From assembly GCA_050084515.1 (NCBI GenBank), contig CM114271.1, forward strand, positions 9,734,001 through 9,798,000: DNA of 64,000 nucleotides, given 5' to 3'. Positions within the stretch are counted from its first letter, which is position 1. The number at the start of each line of letters is the position of its first letter. This DNA is from Blasia pusilla (Eukaryota; Marchantiophyta; Marchantiopsida; Blasiales). A model generated the notes under the pieces. The model searched no databases and was not told the DNA's origin. It saw only the letters and a list, made by a program, of their open reading frames with translations. Shown here piece by piece: positions 52,873 to 63,600 of the stretch. Both the position numbers and the translations under genes were made by a program.

Positions 52873-54436
52873 GCTGGTATTCTAGCAAGAGAGAGGAAGA
52901 GAGGAGAGTCTCTCTTAAAAAAAAAGGGCAGAATCCGCCTCCTCTCTTAAATTTTTTTTGACATATTTGAAATTTTTGTTTGCTTTAAAATTCAAGAAAT
53001 CTTTAGAAGAGAGTAGCAAGTGGACCACATTCGAGCCTAAAGTAACCTCCTTTTCCCAGGGGGCGAAAAACAAGTAGACATCATAAGACCACTACAAAAA
53101 TTCCTCCATCACTCTCCATGTGAGCGTAAGTTTCTTCACATTTCTTGTCTCACTCTACAGTAAGCTGTGCCCAGGGGTATTTTTAACTACTCTAACTATG
53201 GTCTCAATAGACTACGGTGCCCTCCAAGGTTTAACTTCTCGGAATATGTGGTTGATATTATGGATTGACATCTCTTCTTGCAAAAGGCATAAAATACTCC
53301 TCAATAAGGGGCAAAAGAAAGGAAAAAGGAAATGCCTTTAAATGATTGTTGACTCTTCTTGCAGAAGGCATCAATACTCATCCATAAGGGGGTTTTCCAC
53401 AACAGAACAAATCGCTCGTCACTCATGGTAGCCTTAGACTTTCATTACATCATTTGATGATGTGGGCTCTTGAATGGGTGCACAAAGTATACCATGGACT
53501 GCTGTGCGTTTGACAACTTAGTTTCACCATTCTCTCTGCCACTGACAAATGTGAACACACAAGACGACAATTGAACCAAAAGATTGATAGTTGTATGGAG
53601 TAAAGAGGAACTGATAAAAAAGAAGAAGTGATTAGACAAGACGAAAATTGAACCAAAAGATATTTAGTGTTAGGAGGAAAGAGGAATTGACGCACCCATG
53701 TCCCTTCATTCAGATCCTAAATCTGAGAATCCGAGAAGCTGCACCCCTCTCAACCCATCGGAATTCGACAGGTTGCAACTCTTGGCGGTAAGAGGAGACA
53801 AAGAGAGGAAGAGAGAAGAGAGGAGGGAGGAGAGAGGAGAGAGGAAGATATTGGCAACCCCTAGGGCTCTTTTGGGTTGAAGAGAGTTTCCGACAGGTTG
53901 AAGAGAGTTTCTGACAGGTTGGAGAGAGGAAAGTTTTGACAAGTTGAAAAGGCAAATTTTTTCCAAAAAAATTTGGTGGTGAAAAAAAATTTTGAAATTG
54001 TTTTTTTTCTATTTTCTTAATCTTTTCAACCCGTCAGAAATCCAATGGGTGGCAACTTATTTGGGTTTTTTTTTATGGTTAAGTAAAAAAACTCATTTTT
54101 TGGAGTTTTTTTTAACGTTTGCAACCCGTCGGAGTCTGACAGGTCGCCATGATGCATAGAAAAAAACCCATCGGACTCCGACGGGTTGCAAATGTTAAAA
54201 AAACCACAAAAAATGAAAAATTTTCCTTAACCCAAAAAATTGCAACACGTCCGATTTCGACGGGTTGCAATAAGTTTCCTCTCTTCCAAAAAAATCTCCA
54301 AAAAAATTACTCATTTATTATCCATAATCTTCATATTTTTTGAAGAGAGATTCAATTTTTGTTTCCTTTTGTGCCTTTTTTTTGAAGAGAGACTCTCCTC
54401 TCTTCCTCTCTTCCTCTCTCCTGCCAGAATACCAGC
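52873..54436. mobile_element. T2: non-autonomous element with inverted terminal repeats (tentative)
   Basis: The left end GCTGGTATTCTAGCAAGAGA (52874) runs on through GAGAGGAAGAGAGG and AGAGTCTCTCTT. The right end is its inverse, with GCTGGTATTCTGGCAGGAGA reading leftward from 54436 and one extra AAGAGAGG unit. The interior is AT-rich and non-coding. It includes a diverged duplication of GACTCTTCTTGCAGAAGGCA (53270-53390) and a GA-rich block at 53784-53860 resembling the PM-MULE end. No matching target duplication is visible, so the two ends could come from different insertions. Confidence 0.5.
53752..54275. repeat. Scattered palindrome copies and GA-rich block inside T2
   Basis: Dyads lie at about 53752-53778, 54028-54052, 54118-54145, 54167-54190 and 54241-54269, mostly eroded. 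GCGGTAAGAGGAGA at 53784 and AAGAGAGTTTCCGACAGG at about 53880-53920 resemble the terminal region of PM-MULE copies 2 and 3, so a piece of that family is embedded here. Confidence 0.55.
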
Positions 54437-55028
54437 ATGCAACCCGTCGAAATTGGATGGGTTGCACCCCTTGCAAGCAAGCTCACCATAACAAAAGAAG
54501 GATTTTGAGAAGTGATCCCATTCCGCCGTGCATCCCATAAGAATCCAACAGGTTGGGAATCCCAAATGGCAATCCGACAGGTAGTAGGAATCCAACACGT
54601 CTTAGAGAAGAGAAGAAGCTTACGACTGGTTCGACAATAATATGGGAACGAGCCAAAAGTGAAGAAGCCGCCAGAATGCCTCAAAAGTTGGACTAACAGG
54701 GAAAGAGTCCGAACACTCAAGCAGCCAACTTGTCGGATTCTGAAATCTGATGGGTTGCAAAATAAACAGTGTGCGTAGATAGACCAACACAATCGATAGG
54801 ACCAAAAAAGATATTCAACAAGCTTTTACAAACACCATCATGGATTGAAAACTTCTTGTCCTTTATTACATCCGAGGGAAGCTCGGAAATGTACATTTTA
54901 TCTAGTCTATGATTTCTTCAGCCTCGTCATCTACAAATCTACTCCTAACTCTCCTAGGTTCCTGTACAAAAGGAATATCATGGGATACAAGTGGCTCCTC
55001 TGGCTGATTGTGGATGTGGATCAAAATT
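54437..55028 (-). pseudogene. PMP-type 3'-terminal exons, minus strand
   Basis: Reading leftward from 55028: QPEEPLVSHDIPF, RRVRSRFVDDEAEEIID, stop at 54902. A 3' tail follows with AATGTACATTTCCG and GATGTAATAAAGG. A palindrome remnant (54727-54757) comes next, then a second acceptor-plus-exon start (CTCTAAG/ACGTGTTGG at 54600). This repeats the arrangement at 20262-21600: a terminal exon with its tail, then another terminal exon. It abuts the GA-rich end of copy 3 at 55029. Confidence 0.55.
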
Positions 55029-55150
55029 TTGAGGTGCGGTAAGAGGAGAGGTAGAGAGGAAGAGAGGAGAGAGGAAACTACCTTCAACCGAAATAGATAC
55101 TTTTTTTTAAGAGAGTTTCCGTTGGGTTGAAGAGAGGAAAATTTTTGTTT
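55029..55150 (+). repeat. GA-rich terminal repeat, transposase end of copy 3
   Basis: GAGGTGCGGTAAGAGG, then GAGAGGAA units, ACTACCTTCAACCGAAATAG and AAGAGAGTTTCCGTTGGG. The block is nearly the same as at 9188. A single palindrome (55221-55248) lies in the downstream non-coding stretch 55151-55425. Confidence 0.6.
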
Positions 55151-55425
55151 GAATTTTTTTGCACTTTTTTGTTCATATATTAAGCAGTCCCACAGTTTTT
55201 TTTTCCTCTTCCATATTTTGGCAACCCCTCTGAGTCCGACGAGTTGCAAATTGCACAATATTTAGAAAACGGAAAAATCAGTGGAATCATAAGTGTGGAA
55301 CCAATCACTTTTTCCATCCAAGTTCCGGAAAAAATCTATCATTTGCCCCAGGCTAAATAGAGTTCAAGCTCAAAGTGAAGGTTCAGGAAAAATAAAAGTA
55401 CAATCTAAAACCTCATTTTGCATCC

Positions 55426-58400
55426 TCAAAGTGGTTTGTTTAAAATACTTCGCACTTCTTTTAGGGACAGAATTGGTTGGTGGATTCCTACTCCTACCTC
55501 CGACTCTCTTAAAACTACCAGCAACACATAGTACATGTGCTTACAAGGGAAATACCTTTTTCCACTTGTCTCTCTTTGGACAAAGTCATCACATGAACAT
55601 GTGGGAAAGCAACAGATGTGCACCACATACACCCCTGTGACACTTGAATTTGAGTGTTGTTCTCGACCCAATACATCCTTCCTATTCCATTGCCACTCAA
55701 GACATCTTTCGTGGCGATGATCTCCATTTTTGCCTCCCGAGCTGATGCAATTCGCTTTGCTCTCTCCACCGTTGGCCTACACATTCTGTTTCTCTTCACC
55801 TCATTTCTAGACTCAAACAGAAATAATGGATTGAGATCATCCACCTTCTCCGGGTACATGTTGACATCAATCTTGGGTTGAATACAAAATACGAAGGTCT
55901 ATGTAATGGGAACATGCTCCGAACTTCCCCCGTCTACGAGTCTGAAACCGGCACTTGTAAGATTGTCCACTTCGTCTTGAGTGCAGTTTGAGCGATGGGC
56001 CAAATCGTGGGGGTATTCCCCGGAGCTCCAATTGCAGCCGGATAAGACTTTTGGAAAGCGCAAGATTCATTTGGGCAGAAGAAGTACTTCAATTGATCCC
56101 CGGTCCTCGTGAAACAATCAATGATCCCCGGACCTCGTGAAACGATCAAAGGTTTTGAGTCCCCAAAACCCAAGCAGTGGTCGTCCAGTCCTTGTACAGT
56201 TCTTATTTAGGAAAGTGCCGCATGCTCTCCTAATGCCATCATATCCTGCCCTGCAGGTGAGTCCACGTCCTGGGTTGCTCCGAGATATATGCCACCGTTT
56301 TAGGTTGCAATCCACCTCCATTAACGGAATCCCATATTGTTGAACCACCCCAGTGACAGGATGTTGCGAACTTCCAGCAACGGAGGGCTTTTGAAATAAA
56401 ACATTCACTGATTTTGGAGAAGTAACTCCATCATGGATTTGGGACGGGTCCGGGGTCCCCAAATACCTGGGCGGCGTAACTTCCTCATCCAAATCAATCA
56501 CCGGATTCGTTCCTCGATGCTGCCTCTTCACTTGCCTGAAGTCAAGATACTTATCTGGTCTCCACGAGTCTCGCTGATCGCTTCTCTACCACCATCTCAG
56601 ATGGGACATCTTGAAACCCGCCCACGAATATCCCCACCAATGTGTACGTCTTGCTCGAGTGGAGTTCCTGCTACGCACCGGTTGAAGGCTTCCACATACA
56701 TTTTTTCATCACCAGATCTCACAGCCGCCTTGACATAGAGCTCGTAGATCGATGGCCCCTTTCCTTTTGTTATGCCTTTAGTGAGGAAGATATGGGATGC
56801 TGCAGACTATAGCATTTTTCTTGCCTGGTCTTGTTGGCATGCCTCTTCAAGTGAAATTCATTGGCATGCTTGTGACGACCTCCAAGAGAAATGAACACTT
56901 TATGCTCCACTTGTGTTGGGGCAGAGGGCATTCTCATGAACGTTCAATCCCTACAACGACGGCAATGTTAGAAGGGAACGAAAATAACTCAGGAGTCAAA
57001 GAAATAAGCGACCTGTCGGATCCAGATGTGTTGCACGCCCGAGGCATCCCATGAACGACTCTGCGACCCGTCGGGTCCCGACGTGTTGTAACCTTAAACC
57101 CACCTACTGCAACCCGTCGGAACCGGACGGGTTGCAAGGCCGAGGCATCCCATGAATGACTCTGTGACCCGTCAGGTCCCGACGGGTTGCACACTTGGGT
57201 TGCACCAAAAATCTGGATGCAACCCGTCGGTTTCCGTCGGGTTGCACACTCGGGCAACCCGTCGGTTTTCGTCAAGTTGCACACTCGGGCAACCCGTTGC
57301 ATCCGACAGCTTGCTTGGTTTCTTGGGTTTGAAATCCATATAGCTCCCATGCTTCTCACCCTGAGCTACAACTTTAAAAACAATTCTCTGCGTGAGCTTG
57401 ACAAGAAAAAATAGTGAACTCACCTGCCGCATGAAGTTTCCCCATTGTCTCATACGTACAGTCCACCAACTCAACCAAGAGCACAACTCTTTGTACTTCC
57501 CCTCAATCGCATGCTTCCTCCACCACCCATGAAGTTCTTCCTGGCATTCCATGGCCTGCTTCAAGGTTTTGTTGTCCTTGCAGCGTTGGAGTAGAGTGAC
57601 ATGCTCTGTCCTCTTATTCTCCTTGATGCAAGATTTGGTGTACCGGGTCACAAACTGTTGCCAATGGAAAGCATCCAACCTTTCCCTCTCCGGTTGAACC
57701 TCTCCACCCCAGAACACTTCCCGGATAGCAATCCACCCAGGTTGTGCATTGTCTGCCATGAACCCATAAATTTCCGGAGGTGGCCTTTTGTTTTCCTTCA
57801 CCACCTCCAATAAGAGTTACCAGCACATCTTCAAACTGCCAACGTCTTCTTCCTTTACTTCACAGACAAATATAGTTTTGAGTCCCTTCTCCACATGGTC
57901 ATAAACGTGAGCACCCATCGTCAACCATCCGTTGAGTACTCTGTAGCAAATATCAAAGCTTACCTAGCTGCCGTAAAGATCTTCCCCTTCCCTCATTCGA
58001 TCTATAAGATCGAGGCCACTCGACGGACCTGTGGTTGACATTTTGAAGACATAGGCCCTGGATCCCTCGCCTCCTTGGCCCATGAACTTCCATCTCTGAA
58101 TGAATGGAAATCTGGAGTTGGCCTTGATTCTGGCGATGGCATCCATTTCGGCCGTCTTTCCATCCAGAACTCGTATTTGACGCATCAAATTCCGGAAGCA
58201 TTCAGGATCAACGAGAAATGCAAGATTTTCCCAGAGTTGTTTCTCCTCAACCGCCGTGATCTCGCCCTGTCCAGGGATTCCAAGCAATTGTTCACAAATT
58301 TGTGATGCCGTTGTGAGCTTGATCACTCCGGGCTTTGAACCCGGAGAGTTTCTGTAGACCTCGACAACTTTCTTCGCCACATCCTCCTTGATGTGTCTCT

Positions 58401-59433
58401 GAATTGCATCGGTCACAGGATGAGTGTGGGAGCCAACATGAACTGCCAGCCTTGTGTACTCTAACGTGGAGCCCAAGTCGTGGACAATGAAAAATATGTA
58501 TGCAGGACACGCCCAACGCAGGAAGGGCGATGCTTGACAATGAGGACATCGATGGCCTCCCGGCGGTATGGTGGCACCGACCTCGTATGGAGTTTCTGCA
58601 TTCTTGGGAGGGAATTGCGACGTATTGACTCGCCCGTTGCGCTCTAGATATGGGCATGTTGGACTTCTACACTCCAAGGCTCCCACGCATTGGAGGCGGG
58701 AGACAATCCAAGGACCATCTGGAATTGAAGCACTAGTCCGTTGAAGCCTGCACCATCGATGACAATCAGACTTTTTGTCCATACCATTCAGGCGTCCTTA
58801 ATCTTTCTTTTGAGTAGGAGCAGCAAGTGGAGGCAACTCAAAAATGCAATTACCATCATACGTGGGCGGCAGCTCGTCGACAAGAATGTGTTTGAACATT
58901 TTCAAGGCCAGAGACGAAAGCAAACTATTGCCTGATACTCGCAAGAGGAACGAGTAGGCGGATAGAGAGCCTGGTTGGTGTCCGACAGATCCACTGAGGT
59001 TGATAACATCCGGAATCTCTTCAAGAAGAACATTGATACGAGCGTGTGAAGTTGGAGTCGAAGCCGGATCTGCAAAGCTTGGAGTTGCAAACGTAGATCT
59101 CGGAGCACTAGGAAATTCTAGACCTTCTACTTGGGAAACAGACGAATTCAAGGGCAGGCCGTAAACTCTGTATTGACCATTTGCTAGAGGTAGGAGATTC
59201 CATACTTTACGGTGTGAGGTCGCTGGCTGGACCGTCTCACCTATTATATCTTCCGTACCGTCCACCCTAACATCTTTGGATACAAAGATGGTTCCAATTT
59301 GGAGAAGAAATGGAACAGACGGAAAATTTTCATCCACTGCTATGAAAGACTCACGAGCTCAGGGTCGAATGATTTCTGGTTGAGGAAGGGCCGCCTGATG
59401 ACTGCCACAAGTGAGCTTCACATAATTATCCAT
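55426..59433 (-). pseudogene. MULE-type transposase, copy 3 (all domains present)
   Basis: ATG 59433 (MDNYVKLTCGSH) is followed by a TGA after 26 codons and then by an open frame 59337-58798 (YRVYGLPLNSSVSQVEG; AYSFLLRVSGNSLLSSLALK). The zinc finger lies at about 58700-58440 (ALECRSPTCPYLERNG, CPHCQ, VGSHTHPV). A TAG at 57964 precedes the core, which has SFDICYRVLNG and GFMADNAQPG. Exon 1 ends at 57424 (GNFMRQ) and exon 2 starts at 56950. Exon 2 has FFCPNESCAF (zinc-ribbon-like) and, after a frameshift near 56000, VERAKRIASAREAKMEIIA. The intact SWIM finger CSCDDFVQRETSGKRYFPCKH lies at about 55600-55530. It ends SILNKPL. The transposase would bind element ends and excise them. Stops make this copy inactive as read. 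Confidence 0.8.
56951..57423 (-). repeat. Transposase intron with palindromes (copy 3)
   Basis: Donor GTGAGT at 57423 and acceptor TTGTAG at 56951. Dyads lie at about 57008-57310, including about two and a half units of the 35 bp array (57219-57310). Confidence 0.8.
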
Positions 59434-59460
59434 TCCCACAAATTTTGTACGGGAGGAGGG

Positions 59461-59497
59461 TGAGAATGAGAATGAGAATGAGAATTTTTAATTTATA
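59461..59497 (-). promoter_or_regulatory. Transposase promoter, copy 3
   Basis: TATAAATT (59490-59497) and the TTCTCA hexamer run (59461-59484, minus strand), 30-60 bp before the ATG at 59433. Confidence 0.6.
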
Positions 59498-59639
59498 GTG
59501 AATAGGAAAACAGATACTCCTGACAGAATTTTACTGACAAGATGAATTCGGTAGGTGACATTGTCTGACACAATGGATCCAATTCTGTTGCAACACATTC
59601 AATTCTGTTGCAATGTGTCACCGGATTTGGGAAGCAGAG

Positions 59640-60265
59640 ACGTGGGTTGCGAAGCACACTTCATTTTGTTGGAACCCGTTGGAGTCCTGGTAACTCAAAA
59701 ATTTCCACAAGCTAACCGAAGCTTGCAACCCGTCGGCTTCGGACGGGTTGCACGCTTCTTCCAAACATGGTCGAAGTTGGCAACCCGTCGCTCTCCGACA
59801 AGTTGCTTGGATATCGCTCCTTCTTGCCCGAAGATGCCGGAGGCGTGCCAACCGTCTGTTCCCGACGAGTTCCGCACCTATTTGCCCAAAGAGGGCGAGG
59901 CGTGCAACCCGTCGCCCTCCAACGGGTTGCGCAAGGGCCTCGCCTTGTGGTGCTTACATGAAGTGTGCAACCTGTCGGACTCCGACAAGTTGCGCGGGAA
60001 GCCCGTGTTCTTAACCCTTGACGAGGGAAGCGTGCAACACGACGGTCTCCGACGGATTTCCTGGGTACGCCCTGTTCCCGTCCCAAACACAGCAGAGGCG
60101 CGCAACATGTCGGTCTCCGACGGGTTGCACGGGTAACTCGCGTTCTTATCCGAAGACGACGGAGGCGCTCAACCCGTCGGTCTCCGACGGGTTGCTCGCG
60201 CACGTGGCGACGTACCCAGGACGGCGGAGGCGCGCAACCTTTCAGACTCCAACGGGTTGCCATTT
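59640..60265. repeat. Intergenic palindrome cluster (copy 3)
   Basis: About eleven dyads spaced about 50-70 bp apart, between the two promoters, with centres such as GCTTC, CTCTCC, CCCTCC, GTCTCC and ACTCC. The layout corresponds to 5410-5935 with one or two extra units. Homologous sequence is missing from copy 2. Confidence 0.85.
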
Positions 60266-60349
60266 TTCATCTCCGGACTTCCGTAACCTTTGGCACGTCG
60301 CCATCGAACGGACGACGGGACCCAACGGTCAGCCCAACGGCTAGAAAAG

Positions 60350-60357
60350 TATAAATA
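60350..60357 (+). promoter_or_regulatory. TATA box of PMP copy 3
   Basis: TATAAATA in AAAAGTATAAATAGGGC, about 290 bp before the start codon at 60641. Repeated GAGACGGTTCGACCGAAC-like motifs follow in the leader (60485-60545). Confidence 0.65.
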
Positions 60358-60640
60358 GGGCAGAAATCGCTCATTTCTGGTTTCTCATTTTGTGATCTCC
60401 ATTCCTCACTCTCCGGCGCAGCAGCTAATCAGATACCAAGGGGCGTTTCACACGGCGAGTCATCGCGAGTCAATACGAGGGAACGAGAGCGAGATGGTTC
60501 GACCGAACAAGAGCGAGACGGTTCGACCGAACGATCGCGAGACGATTCGAGCTACCCATCAAGGCGACTCATCTCGACATCAGCAAGGCGACTGATCAAG
60601 CGATTCATCATGGACATAGGTGGAGGCATTTCCGGGAAAA

Positions 60641-63600
60641 ATGACGAGGAAAAAATCACAAGCCAACAAGTCTGGGAGCTTCACTCCAAAGTCCATTAGG
60701 ACTCCTGGGTCAGCATCTCCAGGGCCTCGTTCGGCGAATGAAATTAGGCAGTAGGAAATCGAGGAGCGGGAAAGGGAAGTGGAGATGCACAACCAGGAGC
60801 TTCTTGCGAGACGTGTTCAAGAGGCGCTCGATAAACAGAACGCATAGGCTGAGACGTCGCAGGCCTTGAAGAAAAGGATCGCCGAGGAAAAGAGAGAAAA
60901 GAAGCGTCTAGACGCGTCGGTGAGGAGAGCAAAATTGGCTAAAGCGAGGAGGGAAAAAGCGATAGCCATTGACGACAGCCCTGCACGTCCAACCAAAAGT
61001 GTTGAGATGCAGGAAATGTCCCCGATGAAGTCCGGGGACATAATCAACATAGCGGAAACGCCAGAAGTTCAAATCACGGACGATGAGGTCATGAGGACCG
61101 CCAGCGTGGAGATGGTGGACATTGCCGAAGAAGCCGGAGAGCGGTCATTCTCGTCTCCAAGCCCGGCAGAAGACATCGACCTCTATCGGATTGACGAGTT
61201 CCCGGTCGATTTTCCAGCTTCTGTCTCAGACAAGTTGGCTGGTCAAGAAATCGACCCAATTTTCGATCGGGTAAGAGAGGATCTGGGTTTTTTGAATTAT
61301 GTGAATTGCAATTCATTGGGAATTCAGTGTAGCTTATTGATCTTGTCCCAGTTCTGACAGGCGGTAAAGCAGATGGCACTGATGGAGGGCCACAATGCCC
61401 CGAGGATTCCACTCTGCCGATTGCGGACAATGGAATACGTCCGCGAAATTTAGTCCGACGAGGACATCGCGAAGCTTGAACAATCGGCGGCGATAGCATC
61501 CTACGTTGACAGCTTTCCTCCCTTCTATGTTCAGCCTAACGACGAGCATGGAACCCAAGCCCTGGTTACAGAGGAGGACTTGGATAAGCTCGACACATTC
61601 TGGAGGATGAAAGACCAGGATTTCAGAAGGCAAGTAGAGGGCACGGAATTCAGCTGGATGAGGAATTTATATTTCTTCATAGGTTCATGGCGTGGACCAA
61701 GTTTGCAGAGGAGCGGCCCAACTCCTTGGAGGCACATTTTTGCGTGAAGGCAGTGGTCCTTCATCCATTCCCTCATCACAAGGCGACGGTGGAGATGGCA
61801 ATGCATGCCATGAACACGTACGTATCTTCTTGCTGCAAACCGTCAGACTCTGACAAGTTGTTTGGGTCGGCACGGTTGATGGGATGCTTTTGGCCAAACG
61901 GAACTCGTCTGACTCTGACGAGTTGCTCGATTGATGAATGGGTTAGGTTTTTGTTTGCCGAAAGCAACTCGTCGGACTCCTACGAGTTGCTCGACTCGAC
62001 GCTTTTTCAAGATGTTTTTTGAAGAATGCAACTCGTCGGACTCCGACGAGTTGTTCGACTGACCAAAGATTTAATAAGTTTTTGGCCCAAAGCAAACCGT
62101 CAGAGTCCGACTGCTTGCTTGACTCGCCGCCTTTTCAGGATGTTTTTTGAAGAATGCAACTCGTCGAACTCCGACGAGTTGTTCGACTGACCGCATGTTT
62201 AGTATGTTTTTTGCCCAAAGCAACCCATCGGAGTCCGACGGGTTGCTTGACTAGAAACTGTTTTTGGCCGAAATCAACTCGTCGGAGTCCGACGGGTTGC
62301 ATTCGGAAGTTGGTTTAGCAAATTTCACGTCAAATTCCAAGTTTCCATTCAATTGCGCAACCTGTCAGACTCTGATGGGTTGCTATGTTCACGTTAGTAT
62401 GTTCAATTGCACAACCCGTCGGAGTCCGACGGGTTGAAACCAGGCATTAGCAAATCTGAATGCAATCCGTCGGACTCCGACAGGTTGCATCATTTAGCTC
62501 GTTCCTAGAATCCGACCTTGAGCTGTGACGACCCGTCAGAGTCCGACGGGTTGCAGGAACCCATGTAATTTTCTGACAGGTTGAGTTTGGATGTGCAGGA
62601 TTGTATTGGAGGGGAGTGTCACCCACCACTGGATCCAGGACTGCAATCGGGTGAAGAAGGTGCTTACGATGCACCCGGGAGAGCACAAGGGGTTCTTGGG
62701 CGATGCCCTTGTAAATCAGATGCTTGCAAAGGGTGATCACATAAAAAAAGAAAACTTGGGCAAATAAGTTTATTTCCCAAGATGCAGCCGTAACCATCCT
62801 TTTCTGGTCGAAGATACAAGCCGCGAAGAAGAGCGCCTGACCGAGCCGAGCGGAGGGAGAAAGTATCTGGGTCTGAGCGCGCGGAATTCATCCAAGCTGC
62901 ATTATCTGCAGCCACGAAATACACGGCGAGCAAGATGCAACAATACATCAGCATTCTCAACCCCGAACTTGGTCCGGAGTTCTACAAGGAGCTGAAGGCG
63001 ATTATCAAGCGCCAGCGGAAAAGGGATGAAGATCTGCAAGGTCCGATTGGGGAGAAAGTCTCCCTGGATTGCGTGCATCGGTTTGCGTTGTCCGGCATAA
63101 GCGAGTTTAGGAGGATCCAACTGATGAAAATCAGTCTCGAGGGCACAGAGGCCCAGAAGAGGGCGGCACACCATCCTCCGGGTGTGTCCGATCCAGTGAT
63201 CTCCCACTGGCTACGCGAATGGTCATTGTGGGACGCGTTGCGGGTTATCGGGAAGTTTGTGCTGGACGGTCTGCAAGTGGAGCTCAAAAGATTAGAGCCC
63301 ATTCCGGATGAAGCAAACCTGGAAAGTTCTGTAGATTTCGAGGTTTGGCTCGATGACATCCAGGACAAGCCAATCAAAAACCCAGGATTCAAGACAATGT
63401 TCAAGGTTTGCGTCCTCCCTCAGGCAGAGCTTGACGAAGAAATCGAGGGGAACAAACGGGATCAAGCAAAGAAGAAGCGAGATCTACAGGTGCAGACGAC
63501 CGATTGAGTTCGAGTAAAAGCTGCTCAACGGATGGTCTTCAGGTACTTCGTCCAGTGTAAGAATGCAGGTACCTGGAGAAAATTACCGGCAGCCTTGAAG

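Larger units (their letters stand above)
46080..52873. mobile_element. PM-MULE copy 4 (most diverged)
   Basis: Same divergent layout as copies 1 and 3 but inverted: PMP on the minus strand (about 46205-49739), intergenic palindromes (49740-51085), transposase on the plus strand (51086-52869). The left end is covered by Retro-3 and the right end by the T2 element. Base differences from the other copies are spread along the whole length, so it is an older or separate lineage. Confidence 0.7.

Noticed and set aside
52873-54436. Exact target-site duplication for T2
   Set aside because: Flanks (TCTTGGGG on the left, ATGCAACCC on the right) do not match, so a clean single insertion cannot be claimed.
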